Assembly (NCBI RefSeq): GCF_009769755.1
Contig: NZ_SDWJ01000001.1
Span: 1,240,001 to 1,304,000 of the forward strand
Direction of reading: 5' to 3'
Length of the DNA: 64,000 nucleotides
Origin: Sphingorhabdus profundilacus
Lineage (GTDB): Bacteria; Pseudomonadota; Alphaproteobacteria; Sphingomonadales; Sphingomonadaceae
Below are positions 56,448 to 64,000 of this stretch, piece by piece; within the stretch, counting starts at the first letter, position 1; each line of letters begins with the position of its first letter. The notes under the pieces were generated by a model. It was given only the letters and a program-made list of their open reading frames with translations, was not told the DNA's origin and did no database searches. Made by a program: the position numbers and the translations under genes.

Positions 56448-57181
56448 CAGTGTGCAACAGCGATCAGATCTTGGTCAACGCCAAGCTCCGCAATAACGGT
56501 TTCCCCGGCGATGCACCTTTGGCCCTTTATGACCCGTGAAGCTGTGCCTTGCGGGAGATATACGTCGACGCGGCTACCAAAACGGATAAGCCCCACGCGT
56601 TGCCCGTTGGCAACGCTATCGCCCTCTTTCACAAATGCGACGATCCTGCGGGCGACCAACCCGGCAATTTGCGTAAAGCCAATACGCACACCATCACTGC
56701 GTTCGACAAGGAAATGCTGACGTTCATTTTCTTCACTGGCTTTGTCCAGATCGGCATTCAGGAATTTGCCGGCAATATAGACCACAAGCTTTATCGTTCC
56801 GCGAATTGGGGTCCGGTTGATATGAACGTCAAACACACTCATAAATATGGAAACCCGGGTCAAAGGTTGATCGCCTAGTCCGTCCGGACCGGACAGTTCA
56901 GCAGGCGGCGGGACACGTTCAATCAACGTCACCAGGCCATCGGCTGGCGATACTACAAACCGGTCATCAATAGGCGTTGCGCGCACGGGATCGCGGAAAA
57001 ATGCCAATGTCCAGATCGTGACCGCAGCCATAGGCCATGCAAGGGTTTCCCACGCCATGATGGCGAAGAATAAAGTTAATCCCCCAGCAATCAGACCGAA
57101 TTTCCGGCCTTCTGGATGAACGGGAGGAAACGACCATTTTGCGACCCCGGTTCCCCGGTTCGTCAGTTCTTGTCTGCTCAT
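56447..57181 (-). CDS. psd: Phosphatidylserine decarboxylase proenzyme
   Basis: Psd self-cleaves to form a pyruvoyl group and decarboxylates phosphatidylserine to phosphatidylethanolamine. The 244-residue short form has two N-terminal hydrophobic segments (about 27-58), [30 protein letters not shown] and the autocleavage site in [13 protein letters not shown] (Gly-Ser bond). Its length fits the PSD-A (short) family. First gene of the psd-pssA pair and divergent from icd. Confidence 0.94.
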   Translation of the reverse strand: MSRQELTNRGTGVAKWSFPPVHPEGRKFGLIAGGLTLFFAIMAWETLAWPMAAVTIWTLAFFRDPVRATPIDDRFVVSPADGLVTLIERVPPPAELSGPDGLGDQPLTRVSIFMSVFDVHINRTPIRGTIKLVVYIAGKFLNADLDKASEENERQHFLVERSDGVRIGFTQIAGLVARRIVAFVKEGDSVANGQRVGLIRFGSRVDVYLPQGTASRVIKGQRCIAGETVIAELGVDQDLIAVAH

Positions 57182-57324
57182 AGGCCCTAGCTAGGGGATG
57201 GCGTGCGATGTTACAACCATTTCCGCCAAATGCCGCGCTTGTGATAGCGCAGTTGAACATATGGCAGACTTTGCTATGGCACCGCTCAAAGATCCAATCA
57301 TCCCAATGGAAAGCGCGTCCCGTC

Positions 57325-58545
57325 ATGGCCAAAATCAAGGTGAAAAATCCAGTCGTCGAACTAGATGGCGACGAAATGACCCGCATCATCTGGGAATGGA
57401 TTCGCGAACGCCTCATTCTCCCATATCTTGATATAGATCTTAAATATTACGATCTTGGCGTCGAAAAGCGTGACGAAACCGATGACCGCATCACGGTTGA
57501 TTCGGCCAATGCCATCCGTGAATATGGCGTAGGCGTCAAATGCGCGACGATTACACCGGACGAGGCGCGCGTTGAAGAATTTGGCCTTAAAAAAATGTGG
57601 AAGTCACCCAATGGCACTATCCGCAACATATTGGGCGGCGTTGTTTTTCGTGAACCTATTGTCATTCAAAATGTTCCCCGCCTAATTCCCGGCTGGACCG
57701 ACCCCATTGTTGTCGGCCGTCACGCCTTTGGCGACCAATATCGCGCAACCGATTTCCTTGTTCCCGGACCGGGCACATTGCGCCTTGTATGGGATGGTGA
57801 CGATGGCCGGACTATCGACGAAGAAGTGTTCCGTTATCCGTCATCGGGCGTTGCAATGGCGATGTACAATCTTGACGATTCGATCCGCGATTTTGCCCGC
57901 GCCTCGCTGAATTATGGTGTGGGTCGACAATGGCCGGTATATCTGTCGACAAAAAACACAATATTGAAGGCCTATGACGGCCGGTTCAAAGATATTTTTC
58001 AAGATGTATATGAAAATGAATTTGAGGCGAAGTTCAAGGAACTGGGCATTGTTTACGAACATCGCCTGATTGACGACATGGTTGCATCGGCCTTGAAATG
58101 GTCGGGCAAGTTCATTTGGGCCTGTAAGAATTATGACGGTGATGTGCAGTCGGACCAGGTTGCCCAAGGCTTTGGCTCACTCGGCTTGATGACTTCAATC
58201 TTGATGACACCAGACGGTAAAACCGTCGAAGCAGAGGCCGCACATGGCACGGTAACCCGCCATTTCCGCCAGCATCAGCAAGGAAAGGCAACGTCCACCA
58301 ACCCGATTGCCTCGATCTTTGCATGGACAGGTGGATTGAAATTCCGTGGTAAATTCGACGAAACTCCCGACGTTACCCGCTTTGCCGAAACCTTGGAAGA
58401 AGTGTGCATTCAAACGGTTGAAAACGGCCATATGACCAAGGATCTCGCCATATTGATCGGACCAGATCAGGCATGGATGACCACTGAACAGTTTTTCGAA
58501 CAGGTACGTTTGAACCTCGAAAACAAAATGGGCAGCTGGCAATAA
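57325..58545 (+). CDS. icd: Isocitrate dehydrogenase (NADP)
   Basis: The enzyme oxidises isocitrate to 2-oxoglutarate. The 406-residue product is the homodimeric eukaryote-like type: [16 protein letters not shown], the substrate-binding [38 protein letters not shown] and the NADP-site [18 protein letters not shown] chose the ATG at 57325; the frame is open 117 bases upstream but starts in a low-quality region. A strong terminator follows. Confidence 0.95.
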   Translation: MAKIKVKNPVVELDGDEMTRIIWEWIRERLILPYLDIDLKYYDLGVEKRDETDDRITVDSANAIREYGVGVKCATITPDEARVEEFGLKKMWKSPNGTIRNILGGVVFREPIVIQNVPRLIPGWTDPIVVGRHAFGDQYRATDFLVPGPGTLRLVWDGDDGRTIDEEVFRYPSSGVAMAMYNLDDSIRDFARASLNYGVGRQWPVYLSTKNTILKAYDGRFKDIFQDVYENEFEAKFKELGIVYEHRLIDDMVASALKWSGKFIWACKNYDGDVQSDQVAQGFGSLGLMTSILMTPDGKTVEAEAAHGTVTRHFRQHQQGKATSTNPIASIFAWTGGLKFRGKFDETPDVTRFAETLEEVCIQTVENGHMTKDLAILIGPDQAWMTTEQFFEQVRLNLENKMGSWQ

Positions 58546-58571
58546 ACGCCGCCTGTTAACAGCGACAATCG

Positions 58572-58601
58572 AAGCGCGGGGCGTTTGTCCCGCGCTTTTT
58601 T
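58572..58601 (+). terminator. Rho-independent terminator of icd
   Basis: Perfect 9-base arms AAGCGCGGG / CCCGCGCTT with an 8-base loop are followed by a T-run, 27 bp past the icd stop. Confidence 0.88.
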
Positions 58602-58649
58602 GTTGGCACCGCCCTTCCCTTTACATCATGCTTGTGCGTAAAAAGCACA

Positions 58650-60419
58650 ATGGCAGGCGAACTCCAGACAGAAGGCCTCAGCAACGCGCTGGTGATATTA
58701 GGCGCCGCCGGAGTTGTCATTCCGGCATTTGCCCGGGTGCGTATCAACCCGATTGTCGGATTTCTCCTTGTCGGGCTATTGGTTGGTCCCTTTGGCCTTG
58801 GGTCTTTGGCTGACAGTTTCCCGTGGCTTCGCTGGATTACCATTTCTGATATCGAAGAAATTAGTCCGCTGGGCGATTATGGAATCATCCTGCTTTTGTT
58901 CACTATCGGTCTGGAATTGTCGTTCCGTCGGCTGTGGAAAATGCGAAGGACGGTTTTTGGTTTAGGCCCGGCGCAGCTTTTTGGCGGTGGCCTGCTGATT
59001 GCATTCGGGCTGTCATTTCTCGATTATAGTGCGGCAAGTGCCGTTGGTTTAGGGCTGGCACTGGCACTTTCGTCGACGGCGTTGGTCGTTCCTATCGCAG
59101 GCACCCAATCCGCCGTTGGCCAACGCGCACTCGGTATGCTCTTATTTGAAGATCTGGCGATTGTACCGATCATCTTTTTCCTGGGGGCATTGGCTCCAAA
59201 AGCGGCCAGCGGGTCTTTCGACGGGTTGGTTACGGTCATCATGGAAGGTGCATTGGTTGTTGGCATCATGCTGGTACTTGGCCGGTTTTTGCTGCCATAT
59301 CTATTCGGACAGGCAGCGCGCACCAAAAGCCCGGAACTATTTTTGGCGGCCAGTTTGCTGGTGGTCATCATTGCCAGTCTGGCAACCAGCGCCGTTGGCC
59401 TGTCGCCCATTTTCGGCGCGTTGATTGCAGGCTTACTGATCGCCGAAACCGATTACCGGCATGAAGTGGAAGTCATCACAGCGCCGTTCAAGGGCCTCGC
59501 CTTGGGGGTGTTTCTGATCACCATAGGGATGCAAATCGATCTGAACTTCATTCGCCAAAACTGGACTTTATTGGTGGCGGCTGTGTCGGGCATCATCATT
59601 GTGAAGTCGCTGGTAACCGGTGGGTTGCTGAAAATTGCCGGTGCGCGGACTGGCACTGCGACAGAAACAGGTCTTTTAATGTCCAGTCCGTCCGAGACAA
59701 CTCTGATCGTGCTGGCCGCCGCGAGTGCGGCGCAATTGATCGACCCCGATACCGCCACTTTCTGGCAAGCGACCACGGCCATCGGGTTGACAATCACACC
59801 CATTCTAGCGCGGATCGGCCATGATATGGCGAAGCGGATTGAATTGCGGGAAAGCGAACCGCTGCGTCTGGTAACAGTACCAGATGGTGAGCGTGCGATC
59901 ATTGTGGGTTTTGGACGTGTTGGTATGTTGATTGCCGATATGCTGTCTAAACATGACCAGCCCTATATTGCCGTGGAGGCGAACGTTGATGCGGTCACGT
60001 CGGCGCGGCGGCGGGGTTATGATGTCATGTTTGGCGACGTGTCGCGGCACGAAGTGCTGGAAAGGATCGACATCGCCAAGGCCAAGGCGCTTATATTGAC
60101 GATGGATGAGCCGGTTCTGACGGCCCGGATTGTCAAGCGCATCAGGTCTGAATTTCCTGACCTGACCATCATCTCCCGCGCGCGGGACGCCGATCATGCG
60201 GCGGAATTATACCGGGCCGGGGTGACCGATGCGGTGCCCGAAACGCTCGAAAGTTCGCTCCAATTATCAGAGGCCGTACTGGTCGATCTTGGCATACCGA
60301 TGGGCTTTGTCATCGCCTCCATCCATGAAAAACGCGACGAATTCCGCCGTATCATCATGGAACAAGGCGGGTTGGACGAAGCGCCAAAATTGAAGTTGCG
60401 AACAACCGAAAGAAGTTAG
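58650..60419 (+). CDS. CPA2-family cation:proton antiporter with TrkA-N domain
   Basis: The 589-residue protein has about 12 membrane segments (about 10-385) with FLLVGLLVGPFGLG and IILLLFTIGLELSFRRLWKMR. A C-terminal RCK/TrkA-N domain follows (about 410-520) with the nucleotide-binding AIIVGFGRVGMLIADML and VEANVDAV. This resembles KefB/KefC and YbaL, exchanging K+ or Na+ for H+ at the inner membrane. No KefF/KefG partner gene is adjacent. I chose the ATG of MAGELQTEG; a TTG 18 bases upstream is possible. Confidence 0.88.
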   Translation: MAGELQTEGLSNALVILGAAGVVIPAFARVRINPIVGFLLVGLLVGPFGLGSLADSFPWLRWITISDIEEISPLGDYGIILLLFTIGLELSFRRLWKMRRTVFGLGPAQLFGGGLLIAFGLSFLDYSAASAVGLGLALALSSTALVVPIAGTQSAVGQRALGMLLFEDLAIVPIIFFLGALAPKAASGSFDGLVTVIMEGALVVGIMLVLGRFLLPYLFGQAARTKSPELFLAASLLVVIIASLATSAVGLSPIFGALIAGLLIAETDYRHEVEVITAPFKGLALGVFLITIGMQIDLNFIRQNWTLLVAAVSGIIIVKSLVTGGLLKIAGARTGTATETGLLMSSPSETTLIVLAAASAAQLIDPDTATFWQATTAIGLTITPILARIGHDMAKRIELRESEPLRLVTVPDGERAIIVGFGRVGMLIADMLSKHDQPYIAVEANVDAVTSARRRGYDVMFGDVSRHEVLERIDIAKAKALILTMDEPVLTARIVKRIRSEFPDLTIISRARDADHAAELYRAGVTDAVPETLESSLQLSEAVLVDLGIPMGFVIASIHEKRDEFRRIIMEQGGLDEAPKLKLRTTERS

Positions 60420-60544
60420 CTCTTTATAGGCGTAATTGACCCCATTGGCCCCTGATCTTTACCAAAGACTGGTCATCAATTCGTCATACGCGACGCGCAA
60501 CATTTGCGGAAATCTGCCCTGCTCCTGCAAAGAAAGCATTCATA

Positions 60545-61327
60545 ATGTCGAAATTGAAACCGCCGCACATGGTCCGGCACCTGATGACTAAAGGGTGCAT
60601 GGGTGAATTCGCGTCTGGTACAAGCGCATTCAATCCCGATGAGAGTGTTGCATTGGTGCGCTACTTCGCCCGGCTGGCAGCAGAGCGCACACCGGACACA
60701 AACGACCAACTCGTCGAAATCTATCGCGCGATCGGCGACGTCAGCATGGCGCGGCACAAACCTTCGCAAAAACTCGCATGCAGCAAAGGTTGCGAAAGCT
60801 GTTGTTATCAACAAGTGTCCGTCAACGGGGTGGAAGTGTTCTACATTGCCCGCCGTCTTCGCCGTGCAAAATTGATCGGCGAACATGAGGCGCGGATTGC
60901 CAAGAAGCTGGCGAGTGCCGACCGCGATTCCGGCAGGTTACTCGACCCGGCCAACCCTTGCGCCTTCCTGGTTGATGGTGTGTGTAGTATCCATGTCGAC
61001 CGACCTTTTGCATGTCGAGCCATGGTGTCCCTCGACCTATCGGCCTGCCTTCGCCGATTTGAAAGCGGTACAGGTCTTATTCCTTACCCGATTGCAAACG
61101 AACCGATCAAGCAATGGCTCAATGTTTCATTGTGGACAGCATTGAGAGTGAATGGTTTCCCGCCGCACAGTTACGAATTGACCGCCGCCATTGATGCTGT
61201 GCTGCGCGATCCCACAATTGAACGCGACTGGTATGCGGGCGATGATCGTATGGCGGCAGCTATTGACGACCGTGTCCCCGATCACTTCCCGCCATCGGAT
61301 GCGCTGAGGGCGTTGGCGCGAATTTGA
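60545..61327 (+). CDS. YkgJ-like cysteine-cluster protein
   Basis: The 260-residue soluble protein has the cysteine cluster CSKGCESCC (about 79-87), then CAFLVDGVCSIHVDRPFACR and LDLSAC, as in the YkgJ/UPF0153 family, which is thought to bind zinc or an iron-sulfur cluster. The flanking helices have no assigned activity. It is convergent with alaS across 18 bp. Function unknown. Confidence 0.78.
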   Translation: MSKLKPPHMVRHLMTKGCMGEFASGTSAFNPDESVALVRYFARLAAERTPDTNDQLVEIYRAIGDVSMARHKPSQKLACSKGCESCCYQQVSVNGVEVFYIARRLRRAKLIGEHEARIAKKLASADRDSGRLLDPANPCAFLVDGVCSIHVDRPFACRAMVSLDLSACLRRFESGTGLIPYPIANEPIKQWLNVSLWTALRVNGFPPHSYELTAAIDAVLRDPTIERDWYAGDDRMAAAIDDRVPDHFPPSDALRALARI

Positions 61328-61345
61328 TACTATTGTATCCGTTCT

Positions 61346-63988
61346 TTAATCCGCCATTGCCCTCTTAACCGCATCAATCGCAGCCTGCGCCTGTTCTGCG
61401 CCTGCCAGGCCGCCACCCTGCGCCATATCAGGCCGACCACCACCGCCCTGCCCGCCCATTGCCGCCGTTGCGGCGCGGACGAGGTCGGGTGCGGTGACTT
61501 TTCCGTGCAGCTCGGCAGAAACTGCGACGACGATCGTGTTGCTCGCTTCGTTCGCCGCGACAATTGCGACCACGCCGGTGCCAATCACCTTCATTTGGTC
61601 ATCAGCAAGGCCGCGCAGCGCCTTGGGTTCGATGCCGTTTATGACCTGGCCCAGGAAGGCTGTGCCATTGACATCTTCTGCCTCGGCCTTCGGGCCAGAG
61701 CCGCCCGAAAGCGCCAATGCCGTCTTGGCGTCGCCCAGCTCCTTTTCGAGCCGTTTGCGTTCCGCAAGCAAGGTTTCCACACGCGCCGCAACCTCATCAG
61801 GTGCGGTTTTCAGCATCGCGGCGATTTCTTTCAACTGGTTTTCGCGACCTGACAGATATTGACGCGCCGCCTCACCGGTCAGGGCCTCTATACGGCGAAT
61901 GCCACTGGCCACGGCGCCCTCGGAAATCACCGTGAACAGGGCGATATCACCCAGTGCATTGACATGCGTGCCGCCACACAGTTCGACCGAATAATTCACC
62001 CCGTCCGCATCGCCCATACTCAGCACCCGCACTTCGTCACCATATTTTTCGCCAAATAAAGCGAGCGCGCCGGCTGCGACAGCATCGTCCGGGGTCATCA
62101 GCCGCGTCGAAACCAAACGATTGCCGCGGATTTGCGCGTTCACATCGGCTTCAATCTGCGCCATATCATCGGCGCTGACGGCCTGATTATGCGAGAAGTC
62201 AAAGCGCAAGCGATCTGGCGCAACAAGGCTGCCCTTTTGGGTCACATGGCCGCCCAACCTGTTCCGCAACGCCGCGTGCAGCAGGTGGGTCGCGCTATGG
62301 TTCGCGCGCAGGGCATCGCGGCGTTTAGTGTCTATTTTCAACGTGACGACATCGCCAACCTTGATCTCGCCGCTTTGCAGCGTGACCTGATGCGCGTGCA
62401 ATCGTCCGAGAGGCTTGGCAGTGTCGGTCACTTCACCCCGCATGGACGCGCTGGTGATTGCGCCCGCATCGCCCATCTGCCCGCCACTTTCGCCGTAAAA
62501 TGGGGTCTGGTTGGTAATCACCGTCACCGTGTCATTCGCGACAGCAGATTGCACCTCGACACCGTCATTGACGAGGGCCAGCACCTGACCTTCACCCTCA
62601 CTGGCGGAATAACCGGTAAATTCGGTCGAACCGACGCGTTCGGCAATATCGAACCACACATCATCCGAAGCCTTGGCGCCCGATCCTTTCCACGCCGCCC
62701 GCGCGCGTTCTTTTTGCGCCGTCATTGCCGCGTCAAAGCCAGCGGCATCAATGCCAAATCCTTGCGCGCGCAAGGCATCTTCGGTCAAATCATAGGGAAA
62801 GCCGAACGTGTCATAAAGCTTGAATGCGGTCTCACCGGCAAGCGTATCGCCCACCTTCATGCCCGCCGTTGCTTCATCCAGAAGCTTCAGTCCCTTGTCC
62901 AAGGTGCGACGAAACTGGGTCTCTTCCTGATTGAGGGTCGCCTCGATCAACTGTTGCGCGCGCACCAATTCGGGATAAGCGGCCCCCATTTCCGACACCA
63001 GATTGCCCACAAGGCGGTGCATCAAGGGTTCTTTCGCCCCCAGGATATGGGCATGGCGCATAGCGCGGCGCATGATGCGGCGCAGAACATAGCCGCGCCC
63101 TTCATTGGACGGCATGACCCCGTCGGCCAACAGGAAGCTGGTCGAACGCAAATGATCGGCAATGACCCGGTGGCTGGCCATCTGTTCGCCTTTGGCCTTG
63201 GTTCCCGTCAATTCCTGCGACGCAGCAATCAGGGATTTGAACGTGTCGGTATCGTAATTGTCGTGCACACCCTGCAACACCGCCGCGATGCGTTCCAGAC
63301 CCATGCCGGTGTCGATCGACGGTTTGGGCAAAGCGGTCTGCGAGCCATCATCATGCCGTTCAAACTGCATGAAGACCAAGTTCCAGATTTCAACAAAGCG
63401 GTCGCCATCTTCATCCGGGCTTCCGGGAGGGCCGCCAAAAATATGGTCGCCATGATCGTAGAAAATTTCGCTGCATGGGCCGCATGGGCCGGTGTCACCC
63501 ATGGACCAGAAATTGTCATTGGTCGCAATCCGGATGATCCGTTCTTCAGGAAGTCCGGCGATCTTGCGCCACAGGTCGAACGCTTCGTCATCGGTATGAT
63601 AAACAGTGGTCGTCAGCCGGTGGGGATCAAGCCCCCAGACTTTCGTTAGCAATGTCCATGCATGAACAATCGCCTCTTCCTTGAAATAATCGCCGAACGA
63701 GAAATTGCCCAGCATTTCAAAGAAAGTATGGTGCCGCGCGGTATAGCCGACATTATCAAGGTCATTATGCTTGCCACCGGCGCGCACGCATTTCTGGCTC
63801 GACGTCGCGCGCGGAATCTCCCGGCTTTCAAGGCCCGTGAAGACATTTTTGAACGGCACCATCCCTGCGTTGACGAACATCAACGTCGGGTCATTATAGG
63901 GAACGAGCGGGGCAGACTGCACCACATCATGGCTGGCATTGCCGAAATAGTCGAGAAAACCGCGGCGGATATCATTTGTTGAGGTCAT
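61346..63988 (-). CDS. alaS: Alanyl-tRNA synthetase
   Basis: AlaS charges tRNA-Ala and hydrolyses Ser- and Gly-tRNA-Ala. The 880-residue class II enzyme has motif 1/2 regions [13 protein letters not shown] and [18 protein letters not shown], and motif 3 [12 protein letters not shown]. The editing domain has [12 protein letters not shown] and [11 protein letters not shown], with the C-terminal DHHA1 domain ending [16 protein letters not shown]. The start at 63988 is complete within the window; 12 bases remain upstream. Confidence 0.96.
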   Translation of the reverse strand: MTSTNDIRRGFLDYFGNASHDVVQSAPLVPYNDPTLMFVNAGMVPFKNVFTGLESREIPRATSSQKCVRAGGKHNDLDNVGYTARHHTFFEMLGNFSFGDYFKEEAIVHAWTLLTKVWGLDPHRLTTTVYHTDDEAFDLWRKIAGLPEERIIRIATNDNFWSMGDTGPCGPCSEIFYDHGDHIFGGPPGSPDEDGDRFVEIWNLVFMQFERHDDGSQTALPKPSIDTGMGLERIAAVLQGVHDNYDTDTFKSLIAASQELTGTKAKGEQMASHRVIADHLRSTSFLLADGVMPSNEGRGYVLRRIMRRAMRHAHILGAKEPLMHRLVGNLVSEMGAAYPELVRAQQLIEATLNQEETQFRRTLDKGLKLLDEATAGMKVGDTLAGETAFKLYDTFGFPYDLTEDALRAQGFGIDAAGFDAAMTAQKERARAAWKGSGAKASDDVWFDIAERVGSTEFTGYSASEGEGQVLALVNDGVEVQSAVANDTVTVITNQTPFYGESGGQMGDAGAITSASMRGEVTDTAKPLGRLHAHQVTLQSGEIKVGDVVTLKIDTKRRDALRANHSATHLLHAALRNRLGGHVTQKGSLVAPDRLRFDFSHNQAVSADDMAQIEADVNAQIRGNRLVSTRLMTPDDAVAAGALALFGEKYGDEVRVLSMGDADGVNYSVELCGGTHVNALGDIALFTVISEGAVASGIRRIEALTGEAARQYLSGRENQLKEIAAMLKTAPDEVAARVETLLAERKRLEKELGDAKTALALSGGSGPKAEAEDVNGTAFLGQVINGIEPKALRGLADDQMKVIGTGVVAIVAANEASNTIVVAVSAELHGKVTAPDLVRAATAAMGGQGGGGRPDMAQGGGLAGAEQAQAAIDAVKRAMAD

Positions 63989-64000
63989 AGCGTGTGCGAC

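Noticed and set aside
62132-63649. 505-codon open frame on the plus strand opposite alaS
   Set aside because: Antisense to a fully recognisable alaS; the composition (Arg/Gln/His/Phe-rich) is that of a shadow frame.

Overview
The window is a stretch of chromosome from an alphaproteobacterium of the Sphingomonadales; a Sphingopyxis/Sphingorhabdus-like genome is my best guess. The evidence is a chpT phosphotransferase next to cheA, an alphaproteobacterial chvI-chvG-hprK-rapZ-EIIA-HPr operon, Oar-type TonB-dependent receptors, an RpoH sigma factor and moderate GC. No prophage, transposase, CRISPR array or rRNA operon is visible. Nearly all of the window is core genome, with 55 complete protein genes, one gene cut by the left edge and one tRNA-Leu(UAG).

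Layout. 1-6.3 kb: minus-strand JAMM protease-chpT-cheA-(cheW start), divergent from rluD-rpoH-mtgA. 6.3-13.3 kb: two tandem Oar-type TonB-dependent receptors, each with a Pho-box-like element about 100 bp upstream of its start. 13.6-17.5 kb: the proteostasis genes clpX, clpP and trigger factor, then tRNA-Leu; clpP carries a good match to an alphaproteobacterial RpoH promoter. 17.6-21 kb: gatB-gatA-gatC. 21.1-25 kb: DUF3089 protein, ruvX, pyrB and a dihydroorotase-like gene that has lost its metal ligands (PyrX type). 25-28.9 kb: a poorly described cluster of a TPR-SPOR protein, a ribbon-helix-helix protein, an orphan ParA and a Sel1-SPOR protein. 28.9-32.1 kb: lipoprotein, hisI, purF and an SDR. 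32.1-39 kb: photolyase with a YdjM-like membrane protein, the 2-oxoacid:ferredoxin oxidoreductase korAB, an esterase and rppH. 39.3-47.3 kb: TPR protein, RsmB-like methyltransferase, guaB, M28 peptidase, CitE-like lyase, an SPFH-NfeD pair and an unknown protein.

47.4-54.3 kb: pckA, divergent from chvI-chvG-hprK-rapZ-EIIA(Man)-HPr-TrmH-like methyltransferase. Almost every junction in this operon is a stop/start overlap. It joins an envelope/acid-sensing two-component system to the regulatory PTS. 54.3-64 kb: rmuC, psd-pssA (phosphatidylethanolamine synthesis), icd, a CPA2 antiporter, a YkgJ-like cysteine-cluster protein and alaS.

Intergenic features include rho-independent terminators, a CtrA-like half-matching site before cheA, and two families of palindromic repeats. 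Two of the family 1 copies lie between convergent genes and one lies between gatA and gatC. The sequence between about 51.05 and 53.0 kb has clearly lower third-position GC than its flanks. The best leads for new biology are the ParA/RHH/SPOR cluster, the paired Pho-like boxes before the tandem receptors, and the metal-ligand-less dihydroorotase.
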